A stretch of DNA of 14,711 bases, from NCBI GenBank assembly GCA_018827845.1, contig JAHJXC010000076.1:1-14711 (forward strand), written 5' to 3'. A model generated the notes under the pieces. The model was not told where the DNA came from, ran no database searches, and worked only from the letters and a program-made list of their open reading frames with translations. The DNA is from Patescibacteria group bacterium. GTDB taxonomy: Bacteria > Patescibacteriota > Minisyncoccia > UBA9983. Shown piece after piece: positions 1 through 5,196 of the stretch (positions are counted from its first letter, which is position 1; each line of letters begins with the position of its first letter). The translations under genes and the position numbers were made by a program.

Positions 1-810
1 AGATTCATGATAATGAAATTTCTTAAAGTAATAATGCCCGGTTATTTCCATGCCGAACATCGCTTTATTTTTTCTCATTGCTTGTTTAATATTCAGGTGT
101 CCAACTTTGCTGGTGATAACACGCACTCCTTTGTTCCTGAAATATTCATAAACCGCCTTAGAGCATCTTAAATCGCATACGATTATATCTTTTTTTTGCG
201 CAACTGCATCAGCGACAATAGCGCCGATTATGTCCCCGCGGACTTCTTTTTTGTCTTTATCGCGGATGAAAAGCCGGTCTCTGTCATAATCAAAAGAATG
301 GGGTATTTTAATTTTTTTCATAAGCCGCAAATCAAAATCCTCGTAGACCTTATCAAAATAATTTTTCTTAATATCAATTTTTTTATACGTTCCTTTTTTT
401 ACCCAGCCTATCTTTTTGTTTTTTATAAATTTTTTTATTTCACTTCCACTTATCATTTCGCCGTTGCCCCTTAACATTTTGATGCCGTTGTATTGTTTGG
501 GATTATGAGAAGCAGTTATCATTGCTCCGGCATCAGCTCTTAACAAAGATACGGCATAATAAAGCATAGGAGAAGTAACCGCGCCAATATCAATTATGTC
601 AGCGCCCTTTTCAATCGCGCCTTCTATAAATCCTTTTGCTAATTTTGGCGCGCTGGAGCGCAGATCCCGGCCAACAATGATATTTTGTTTTTTCTTCCCC
701 AAAAATCGTACGAAAACGGCGCCTATTTCGCGGGCAACTTTTTTGTTGATTTCCTTGGGATAAATTCCCCTGATGTCGTATTCTTTAAATATATTTGGAT
801 TGACTTTCAT
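1..810 (-). CDS. Phosphomannomutase/phosphoglucomutase, 3' end outside window, domain 2 shortened
   Basis: Alpha-D-phosphohexomutase, which interconverts hexose 1- and 6-phosphates for envelope sugar synthesis in the cytosol. I translated 270 codons from ATG 808-810 with no stop to the window edge. Visible motifs are KEYDIRG (residues 9-15), the GRD loop (48-50), the phosphoserine loop TASHNP with Ser101, the metal loop DYDRDR (Asp174, 176, 178) and the sugar-binding loop MEITGH with Glu255. In P. aeruginosa AlgC the phosphoserine-to-metal-loop distance is about 134 residues (S108 to D242); here it is 73, while metal loop to sugar loop is normal (77 versus 79). About 60 residues of domain 2 are therefore missing between roughly residues 165 and 172, in frame. 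The metal-loop Gly residues are also replaced (DYDRDR rather than DGDGDR) and GEMSGH reads MEITGH. It may be a compact variant or an enzyme decaying by in-frame deletion. Divergent from rpsF. Confidence 0.9.
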   Translation of the reverse strand, partial: MKVNPNIFKEYDIRGIYPKEINKKVAREIGAVFVRFLGKKKQNIIVGRDLRSSAPKLAKGFIEGAIEKGADIIDIGAVTSPMLYYAVSLLRADAGAMITASHNPKQYNGIKMLRGNGEMISGSEIKKFIKNKKIGWVKKGTYKKIDIKKNYFDKVYEDFDLRLMKKIKIPHSFDYDRDRLFIRDKDKKEVRGDIIGAIVADAVAQKKDIIVCDLRCSKAVYEYFRNKGVRVITSKVGHLNIKQAMRKNKAMFGMEITGHYYFKKFHYHES

Positions 811-835
811 TGTTCTTTATTATACCATTGAATTT
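811..835. promoter_or_regulatory. 25-bp divergent promoter region between the phosphohexomutase and rpsF
   Basis: Only 25 bp separate the two start codons. On the minus strand a perfect TATAAT (824 to 819) lies 8 nt before the phosphohexomutase ATG. On the plus strand TATACC (821-826) lies 9 nt before the rpsF ATG, with a TTGACT at 800-805 (15-bp spacer) inside the opposite gene. The two -10 boxes overlap. Neither start has a Shine-Dalgarno. The minus-strand box is convincing, the plus-strand promoter weaker. Confidence 0.5.
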
Positions 836-1291
836 ATGGAGAGAGAATCCAAAATATATGAGATCGGCTATCTTTTAACTCCTCTTATTACTGAAGAAAA
901 AATCAATGAGGAGATTTCTGTTTTAAGGGGGTTGATTGAAGGGAATCACGGGTTTATAATAAATGAAGAAAGGGCAAAAATGCAGCGGCTGGCTTATACT
1001 ATTAAGAAACCGAATGCAGGCAGTTTTGACAGCGCTTATTTTGGTTGGATTAAATTTATGGTTGCTTCGGACAGCGTGCCTGAGATTAAAAAATCTTTTG
1101 ACAAAAACCAGAACGTGGTCCGTTTTCTAATCACAGAAATAACAAAGGAGGAAGCGCTTAGAAAATTGCCAACAGGAAAATTTATCAGAAAAAAGAAACC
1201 CGTTGCTGCAAGGCCGATAGAGCCAAAAATTAAGACAGAAATAAAAACAGAGGAAATTGATAAAAAATTAGAAGAATTATTAAGTAGATGA
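836..1291 (+). CDS. rpsF: Small ribosomal subunit protein bS6
   Basis: Ribosomal protein bS6, which binds the central domain of 16S rRNA as a pair with bS18. The 151-aa product starts MERESKIYEIGYLL, the typical first strand of bS6, and keeps the region around RLAYTIKK and the later VVRFLITE strand. Residues from about 105 on form a Lys/Glu-rich tail beyond the usual bS6 core. An upstream in-frame ATG at 773 exists, but it lies inside the phosphohexomutase start on the other strand and adds a non-conserved hydrophobic stretch, so ATG 836 is preferred. First gene of the conserved rpsF-ssb-rpsR order. The stop is TGA. Confidence 0.95.
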   Translation: MERESKIYEIGYLLTPLITEEKINEEISVLRGLIEGNHGFIINEERAKMQRLAYTIKKPNAGSFDSAYFGWIKFMVASDSVPEIKKSFDKNQNVVRFLITEITKEEALRKLPTGKFIRKKKPVAARPIEPKIKTEIKTEEIDKKLEELLSR

Positions 1292-1383
1292 TGCCAATAT
1301 GCGAATTTAATGCTAATGATGCGAATTGCAAATATTTGCAATTTGTAGATAGGCATAAGATTTGTAGATTTGCATAATATTGT
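1292..1383 (+). promoter_or_regulatory. rpsF-ssb spacer with a perfect 20-bp palindrome and two direct-repeat pairs
   Basis: This 92-bp spacer contains the perfect palindrome AATTGCAAATATTTGCAATT (1324-1343). ATGCGAATT occurs twice 20 bp apart (1299-1307, 1319-1327). A 19-bp unit beginning ATTTGTAGAT is repeated head to tail (1341-1359 and 1360-1378, about 16 of 19 identical). The density of ordered repeats in so short a spacer suggests an operator or RNA structure controlling ssb-rpsR. No Shine-Dalgarno precedes ssb; a weak -10-like CATAAT is at 1373-1378. Confidence 0.5.
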
Positions 1384-1830
1384 ATGAATTTTAATAAAGT
1401 GTTTATTATAGGAAATTTAACCAGGGATCCGGAATTAAAAACCCTTCCTTCTGGCACAGCAGTAGCTTCTTTTGGAGTGGCCACTAACAGGGTGTGGAAA
1501 GATCAGAGCGGGCAAAAAAAAGAAGAAGTGCAGTTTCACAATATCGTTATTTTTGGCAGGCAGGCGGAAATTGTCAGCCAGTATCTTACAAAAGGCAGTT
1601 CAGCCCTTATTGAAGGAAGGATACAAAACAGAAGTTGGGAAGCAGCGGATGGAAGCAAGAGAAACCGCACAGAGATTGTTGCGGAAAGAGTGCAGTTTGG
1701 TCCAAGAAAGGGGACTTCGTCTTTGGCGGGAGGAGGGGAAAAAAACGCGTCGCAGCAGGCACCAAAAGAAGAGCTAGAAACTATCCAATATCCGGATGAA
1801 GATATTAATCCGGAAGAAATACCATTTTAA
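1384..1830 (+). CDS. ssb: Single-stranded DNA-binding protein
   Basis: SSB coats single-stranded DNA during replication, recombination and repair. The 148-aa product has an N-terminal OB fold (about residues 1-106), with MNFNKVFIIGNLTRDPEL at the start and the conserved FHNIVIFGRQAE segment. A Gly/Gln-containing linker follows, then the acidic C-terminal tip DINPEEIPF, corresponding to the canonical DDDIPF peptide that recruits partner proteins. Length is normal for a short bacterial SSB. It sits between rpsF and rpsR as in many bacteria, with rpsR starting 4 bp after its stop, so the two are almost certainly cotranscribed. Confidence 0.96.
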   Translation: MNFNKVFIIGNLTRDPELKTLPSGTAVASFGVATNRVWKDQSGQKKEEVQFHNIVIFGRQAEIVSQYLTKGSSALIEGRIQNRSWEAADGSKRNRTEIVAERVQFGPRKGTSSLAGGGEKNASQQAPKEELETIQYPDEDINPEEIPF

Positions 1831-1834
1831 ATTT

Positions 1835-2035
1835 ATGCGCCAGTGTTATTTTTGCACAAATAATATAAAGGTAATTGATTATAAAAACATTGAGATTCTC
1901 AAGCGTTTTCTTGATTCTTTTTCAAGAATAGTGCCTGCAAAAGAATCAGGAACATGCACAAAGCACCAGAGAAAACTTTCCCGCGCCGTCAAAAATGCTC
2001 GCATAATGGCCTTGCTGCCATTTGTTACGCATTAA
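1835..2035 (+). CDS. rpsR: Small ribosomal subunit protein bS18
   Basis: bS18 pairs with bS6 on the 30S platform. The 66-aa product starts MRQCYFC; I chose ATG 1835 because the in-frame ATG at 1796 lies inside ssb and adds 13 unrelated residues. Conserved features are the IDYKNIEILKRF helix and the C-terminal TKHQRKLSRAVKNARIMALLPF signature. Cys4, Cys7, Cys41 and His44 form a CxxC...CxxH set that could bind zinc, as in the cysteine-containing form of S18. It begins 4 bp after ssb, so translation is likely coupled. Confidence 0.95.
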   Translation: MRQCYFCTNNIKVIDYKNIEILKRFLDSFSRIVPAKESGTCTKHQRKLSRAVKNARIMALLPFVTH

Positions 2036-2066
2036 AGAGCTTTTTCCACATATCCACAGGAGGTAA

Positions 2067-2101
2067 TTGACATAAAGTGATACTTTTTGTAAAGTAATAG
2101 T
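2067..2101 (+). promoter_or_regulatory. Promoter of the DUF4143 ATPase with a palindrome over the -10
   Basis: A consensus -35 TTGACA (2067-2072), a 17-bp spacer and -10 TAAAGT (2090-2095, 4 of 6) lie 6 nt before ATG 2102, so the mRNA would start at or next to the A of the ATG. A perfect 6-bp inverted repeat, TACTTT-TTGT-AAAGTA (2081-2096), covers the -10 and could be an operator. An AGGAGG-like string at 2058-2063 is too far upstream (about 40 nt) to act as a Shine-Dalgarno. Confidence 0.6.
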
Positions 2102-3277
2102 ATGCAAGAAGTAATAAAAAGAGAAATATTGGGCAAAATAAAGCCTTTTTATAATTCTCCTGAAGCAATAATTGTTACGGGCATGAGAAGAACTGGCAAA
2201 ACAACATTGCTAAAGTTTATCTATGACGAAATTAAATCGGACAATAAAATTTTTCTGGATCTTGAAAATATTCTCAACAGGAGCATTTTTGAAGAGAAAA
2301 ATTACGAGAAAATAAAATTCTCCCTTGAAGCGCTGGGGATAGATTTTGACAAGCGGCCGCTTATTTTCCTTGATGAAATTCAATTAGTCAAAAACCTGCC
2401 GTCAGTGGTAAAGTATTTTATTGACCATTACAAGGTAAAATTTTTTCTCACTGGTTCCGCCAGTTTTTATTTAAAGAACTTCTTTTCTGAATCTTTGTCC
2501 GGCAGAAAATATGTTTTTGAGCTTTTCCCGCTAAATTTCAGGGAATTTTTATTATTTAAAAAATCTAAATTGCGTTTGCCGGAAAATTCTTCCAAAATAA
2601 CCGAGCCAATTTTTAAATTATTTTCCGATTTATACGACGAATATATTTTATGGGGCGGATTTCCGGAAGTGGTGCTGAAAAATAACGCCCAGGAAAAGAA
2701 AAAATCCCTGGAAAATGTTTTTTCCTCTTTTTTTGAGCTGGAAGTCTTGCAGCTTGGAGATTTTAAAAGAAATGATATTGTGAAAAACCTGATGTTTCTT
2801 TTAATGGGGAGAATCGGTTCCAAGCTGGATATCCAAAAATTGTCTTATGAGCTTGGCGTATCGCGCCAGACAATTGCCCAGTACGTTTCTTTTTTAGAAA
2901 GCACTTATTTTATCAAAATCATCAGGCCGTTCAGCAGAAGCAAAGATACTGAGATAAGAAAAACTCCGAAAGTTTATGTTTGTGATTCAGGGCTAATCAA
3001 TTGTTTTGCCAAAGTGAGCGATGGATCGTTGTTTGAGAACGCGGTTTTTCAAAATTTAAGATTAAAAGGAGAGATAAATTATTACCAAAGAAAAAGCGGA
3101 GCGGAAATTGATTTTATTCTTGACAAAAGAATCGCTTTTGAAGTAAAAATTAAACCAACTCCTCAGGATTTCAACAAACTAAAAAAAATCAGCAACCAGT
3201 TAAAATTAAAAGAATTTTATCTTGTTTCAAAAACTTTTAGCAGTTTGCCTAGTGTAAAATATGGATTTTTGTTATAA
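2102..3277 (+). CDS. AAA_14 / DUF4143 family ATPase
   Basis: A 391-aa ATPase of the widespread AAA_14 plus DUF4143 family, whose cellular role is not well established. The N-terminal P-loop domain has Walker A GMRRTGKTT (residues 27-35), Walker B LIFLDEIQ (87-94) and a sensor-like FFLTGSAS (115-122). A helix-turn-helix-like segment follows (LSYELGVSRQTIAQYVSFLE). The C-terminal DUF4143 region contains GAEIDFILDKRIAFEVKIK, with Asp337, Glu347 and Lys349 matching a PD-(D/E)xK nuclease-like core. Full length, no frameshift. It has its own promoter and is not tightly coupled to rpsR (66-bp gap). Such genes are often mobile or present in many copies; a defence or toxin-related role is possible but nothing here proves it. 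Confidence 0.9.
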   Translation: MQEVIKREILGKIKPFYNSPEAIIVTGMRRTGKTTLLKFIYDEIKSDNKIFLDLENILNRSIFEEKNYEKIKFSLEALGIDFDKRPLIFLDEIQLVKNLPSVVKYFIDHYKVKFFLTGSASFYLKNFFSESLSGRKYVFELFPLNFREFLLFKKSKLRLPENSSKITEPIFKLFSDLYDEYILWGGFPEVVLKNNAQEKKKSLENVFSSFFELEVLQLGDFKRNDIVKNLMFLLMGRIGSKLDIQKLSYELGVSRQTIAQYVSFLESTYFIKIIRPFSRSKDTEIRKTPKVYVCDSGLINCFAKVSDGSLFENAVFQNLRLKGEINYYQRKSGAEIDFILDKRIAFEVKIKPTPQDFNKLKKISNQLKLKEFYLVSKTFSSLPSVKYGFLL

Positions 3278-3286
3278 AATATATTT

Positions 3287-3409
3287 ATGGATAAATTTAT
3301 TGCCCAAATTAATAAAACTCGCCGGCAGAAGTTGATTAAACAGTTGAGAGGCGAAAGAATATTTTTTAGGAAATCATTTTCCGGGCTTTTGGCTTTTCTT
3401 CTCATTTGA
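3287..3409 (+). CDS. Possible 40-aa basic/hydrophobic small protein
   Basis: A 41-codon ORF starting ATG 9 bp after the ATPase stop and ending TGA. The product has a basic N-terminal half (NKTRRQKLIKQLRGER) and a hydrophobic end (FSGLLAFLLI). A TATAAA (3273-3278) precedes it and overlaps the ATPase stop region. No family recognised and no Shine-Dalgarno. It may be a real small protein, the degraded start of a lost gene, or chance. Confidence 0.3.
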   Translation: MDKFIAQINKTRRQKLIKQLRGERIFFRKSFSGLLAFLLI

Positions 3410-3443
3410 AGGTTGTTAGTGAATAAAATTAATAAATAATTTT

Positions 3444-3514
3444 TGGACTCGAGGAGAATCGAACTCCTATCTGCGCAATGCGAATGCGCTGTTTTGCCAC
3501 TAAACTACGAGCCC
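3444..3514 (-). tRNA. tRNA-Ala, anticodon CGC
   Basis: Cloverleaf on the minus strand, 71 nt. The acceptor stem GGGCTCG/CGAGTCC includes the G3:U70 wobble pair that identifies alanine tRNAs. The D stem is GTTT/AAAC, the anticodon stem GCGCA/TGCGC with loop TTCGCAT (anticodon CGC, 3480-3482), and the T stem AGGAG/CTCCT with a TTCGATT loop. The discriminator is A and no CCA is encoded. Its first 10 nt (3505-3514) are also the last 10 nt of the efp coding sequence, including the TAG stop. It probably shares the efp transcript. Confidence 0.93.
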
Positions 3515-4104
3515 TTTTCTGCGCGTTCGGTGTATTGTTTAGTTTCCGTATTTATTCTTATAATATCCCCTTCATTAATGAACAGCGGAACATTTACTGC
3601 GGCGCCGGTTTCTAATTTGACCTGTTTGGTTCCGCCTTGGGCAGTGTTGCCTTTTACAGCCGGCGGAGCCTCAACAACTTTCAAGTCAACTTTAACCGGC
3701 ATTTTAACACCGATTATGTTTTTTTGGAAACTCATTGCTTCAATAAGAGAATTTGGTTTTAATAAATCAATATAATTTCCAACAAGCGATTCATCAAGCT
3801 TAAACCTGACAGATGGATTATCTTTTTCTGAAAACCAAAACTCACCCCCGCCTTCGCCAAGGCTTCGGCGGGCAGGCCTATGATATAAATACTTAACTGG
3901 CCTTGTTTCGATTTCAGCTTCTTCCAATTTGTCTGTTTGCTGGAAAGTTTTTTCTATGGTTTTGCCGGAAATAATATTTTTTATTTTTGTCTGCGTCACT
4001 GGTTTTCTTTGCTGCATTCTCAAAAATTTGAATTCCATTACCACATATGGCTGGCCATCCAAGATAATAAAAACCCCCGGCTTCAATTCATTGTAAGATA
4101 ACAT
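3505..4104 (-). CDS. efp: Elongation factor P with in-frame palindromic insertion
   Basis: EF-P enters the ribosomal E site and relieves stalling at consecutive prolines. The 199-aa product has the KOW-like domain I (LKPGVFIILDGQPYVV), and two OB domains ending in GAAVNVPLFINEGDIIRINTETKQY. Aligned without gaps to E. coli EF-P, the tip residue equivalent to modified Lys34 falls on Gln32 in LRMQQRKPV; basic residues lie next to it. Compared with E. coli YLYNDGEFWHF, this protein reads YLY, then H75-G86 as extra residues, then GEFWF, so about 10 to 12 residues are inserted in the domain II loop. They are encoded by a GC-rich palindrome. The start is ATG 4104, preceded by a minus-strand TATAAT. 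The stop codon lies inside the downstream tRNA-Ala. Confidence 0.95.
   Translation of the reverse strand: MLSYNELKPGVFIILDGQPYVVMEFKFLRMQQRKPVTQTKIKNIISGKTIEKTFQQTDKLEEAEIETRPVKYLYHRPARRSLGEGGGEFWFSEKDNPSVRFKLDESLVGNYIDLLKPNSLIEAMSFQKNIIGVKMPVKVDLKVVEAPPAVKGNTAQGGTKQVKLETGAAVNVPLFINEGDIIRINTETKQYTERAEKGS
3845..3873. repeat. GC-rich palindromic element inside efp
   Basis: An imperfect palindrome with outer arms CCCGCC (3847-3852) and GGCGGG (3867-3872) and an inner GCC/GGC pair (3856-3858, 3861-3863). It stands out from the AT-rich surroundings and encodes, on the minus strand, ARRSLGEGG, residues absent from ordinary EF-P. It resembles in behaviour the Rickettsia palindromic elements that insert in frame into genes. 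I did not find a second copy in this window, so its repeat status is inferred from its form and from my recollection of similar sequences in CPR genomes. Confidence 0.7.
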
Positions 4105-4114
4105 ACTTTGTTAT

Positions 4115-4120
4115 ATTATA
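4115..4120 (-). promoter_or_regulatory. efp -10 box
   Basis: Minus-strand TATAAT (4120 to 4115) lies 10 nt before the efp ATG (4104). A TTGCCC at 4141 to 4136 gives a short 15-bp spacer. There is no Shine-Dalgarno, so a leaderless or nearly leaderless mRNA is likely. Confidence 0.5.
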
Positions 4121-4150
4121 ATGAAACTTTTCTTTGGGCAAGATTAGTTA

Positions 4151-4156
4151 TATTAT
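4151..4156 (+). promoter_or_regulatory. Sigma-factor gene -10 box
   Basis: TATTAT (4151-4156), overlapping TATAAA (4154-4159), sits 6 nt before ATG 4163. No good -35 or Shine-Dalgarno is visible. A transcript would begin at or beside the ATG. Divergent from efp with 58 bp between start codons. Confidence 0.4.
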
Positions 4157-4162
4157 AAAGAC

Positions 4163-4735
4163 ATGGAAAAAGATATGAAAAGTTTAAGAGACGAAGAAGT
4201 TTTGGCTATGTCTGTGAAAAAGCCGTCATTTTTTGAATTATTAGTTGACAGACACCAGGACGCCTTTTTAAGGGCAGCTTTTAAGATTATTAATCACAAA
4301 GAAGAATCGCAGGACATTGTTCAGGAGGCATTTACTAAGATTTATTTGAATGCCGACAAGTTCAAAGAGCAGGCGGGCGGCAGTTTTAAAAGCTGGGCCT
4401 ATAAAATTGTCATTAATACGTCGCTGACGCATTACAGAAAAGTAAAATTAATCCAGAAAACTGTTGAATATTATGATTCTAATTTATATAATGCGGCAGA
4501 AAATAACGATATGGAGTTAAATACTGACATGAAGATTCTTGTATCTAAGACTTTATGTGGCATGCCGCAGCATCTGCAGAGCATTTTGAGAAAATATTAT
4601 TTGGAAGACAAATCTCAAAAAGATATTGCGCTTGAAGAAAACATTTCTGTCACTGCCGTGAAGATGAGACTTTTTAGAGCCAAAAAAATTTTTAAAAAAA
4701 TTATTGAAGAAGATAAAAAATTATGCATCACGTAA
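4163..4735 (+). CDS. RNA polymerase sigma factor, ECF-like (sigma-70 family)
   Basis: A 190-aa two-domain sigma factor. Sigma region 2 covers about residues 24-92 and includes FKIINHKEESQDIVQEAFTKIY, with the DxxQE core-polymerase-binding motif at 51-55, and FKSWAYKIVINTSLTHYRK for -10 recognition. Region 4 covers about 128-178, with LRKYYLEDKSQKDIALEENISVTAVKMRLFRAKK as its helix-turn-helix. There is no region 1.1 or 3, which fits the ECF group. The start is ATG 4163, just downstream of a -10-like box. The next gene overlaps its 3' end by 13 bp in another frame, so the pair is translationally coupled and the partner may control the sigma factor's activity. Confidence 0.92.
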   Translation: MEKDMKSLRDEEVLAMSVKKPSFFELLVDRHQDAFLRAAFKIINHKEESQDIVQEAFTKIYLNADKFKEQAGGSFKSWAYKIVINTSLTHYRKVKLIQKTVEYYDSNLYNAAENNDMELNTDMKILVSKTLCGMPQHLQSILRKYYLEDKSQKDIALEENISVTAVKMRLFRAKKIFKKIIEEDKKLCIT

Positions 4736-5064
4736 ATCTAAAGAAAAAAATAATGAGGAGAGTTTATGCTATCTGGTTTTTCAAAAAAATAACCAGCCCT
4801 TTTGCATTAGAGCTGATTTCTTTTGCGGCCTTGTTGCTTTGGATGACTGTTTATGTTTCTTTGTCCAATGTTTTAAACAATGTGCCTTCGATTTCTTCCC
4901 CGTTTCCTGCTGCCAATTTCTTTATTTCTGCTTTTTACGAAACAGAGATGATCGTCAAGATTATTCTTATCGGCATGCTTGCTTTATTAGTATTTTTAAT
5001 GAAAGATTTAAGAATAACAATATTGCGTTTGCTGTTCAGGAAAAAAGAAACACTTTTTGCATAA
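4723..5064 (+). CDS. Two-helix membrane protein coupled to the sigma factor
   Basis: A 113-aa protein of no recognised family. It has a basic N-terminus (LKKKIMRRV), a hydrophobic helix at about residues 26-48, a 25-residue Ser/Pro-containing loop and a second helix at about 75-94, then a strongly basic tail (LRLLFRKKE). Both ends are predicted cytoplasmic. It starts at ATG 4723, 13 bp inside the sigma gene; a second in-frame ATG at 4753 would avoid the overlap. Overlap with an ECF sigma gene is the usual place for a membrane anti-sigma factor, but no ZAS or other known anti-sigma domain is seen. That role is inference from position only. A terminator follows directly. Confidence 0.8.
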   Translation: MHHVNLKKKIMRRVYAIWFFKKITSPFALELISFAALLLWMTVYVSLSNVLNNVPSISSPFPAANFFISAFYETEMIVKIILIGMLALLVFLMKDLRITILRLLFRKKETLFA

Positions 5065-5067
5065 GAG

Positions 5068-5108
5068 ATGGCGGGGTATAAAAATCACTCCCGCCATTTT
5101 TTATTTTA
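5068..5108 (+). terminator. Rho-independent terminator of the sigma/membrane-protein operon
   Basis: An 8-bp stem ATGGCGGG (5068-5075) pairs with CCCGCCAT (5090-5097) across a 14-nt loop, followed by TTTTTTATTTT. It begins 4 nt after the stop of the membrane-protein gene. Confidence 0.85.
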
Positions 5109-5134
5109 ATTGTTTTTCGACATTGCAAACGACC

Positions 5135-5155
5135 AAACGACATCGTAAGTCGTTT
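5135..5155 (+). repeat. RAYT-associated palindromic repeat, copy 1
   Basis: A 21-bp unit with arms AAACGAC and GTCGTTT around the loop ATCGTAA. With one more base each side the stem is 8 bp (5134-5156). It is preceded by a tandem half-arm AAACGAC (5127-5133) and a possibly degraded further copy (5117-5133). Confidence 0.85.
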
Positions 5156-5159
5156 GCCC

Positions 5160-5188
5160 TTGAAACGACATCGTAAGTCGTTTATAAT
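5160..5188 (+). promoter_or_regulatory. Sigma-70 promoter of the RAYT gene
   Basis: TTGAAA (5160-5165), an exact 17-bp spacer and a perfect TATAAT (5183-5188), 8 nt before ATG 5197. The spacer is repeat copy 2, so anything that binds the repeat would block RNA polymerase. No Shine-Dalgarno; leaderless or nearly so. Confidence 0.75.
5163..5183 (+). repeat. RAYT-associated palindromic repeat, copy 2
   Basis: Identical to copy 1 over 21 bp and in the same orientation, 28 bp downstream of it. It spans the end of the -35, the whole spacer and the first base of the -10 of the transposase promoter. Confidence 0.88.
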
Positions 5189-5196
5189 TAAACTTG

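Noticed and set aside
196..474. 92-codon plus-strand frame at the left end
   Set aside because: Antisense to the phosphohexomutase, whose conserved motifs are read through this region on the minus strand.
1289..1291. Possibility that TGA encodes glycine, as in some CPR lineages
   Set aside because: rpsF and the sequence after it show that TGA ends a normal-length bS6; read-through would add a short non-conserved tail. The standard bacterial code fits the window.
2042..2058. Two tandem DnaA-box-like 9-mers (TTTTCCACA and ATATCCACA)
   Set aside because: Each has one mismatch to TTATCCACA, there is no dnaA/dnaN or AT-rich unwinding region beside them, and ribosomal genes lie upstream. An origin is not supported.
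4704..5081. 125-codon frame overlapping the sigma factor and the membrane protein
   Set aside because: Cys/Phe-rich product without a recognisable domain, and it runs into the terminator. The 4723 frame gives clear membrane helices and ends just before the terminator.
5117..5183. CRISPR-like array (repeats separated by short gaps)
   Set aside because: Only two full repeats with a 7-bp gap, no spacers of 25 to 40 bp and no cas genes; the link to a RAYT gene explains them better.
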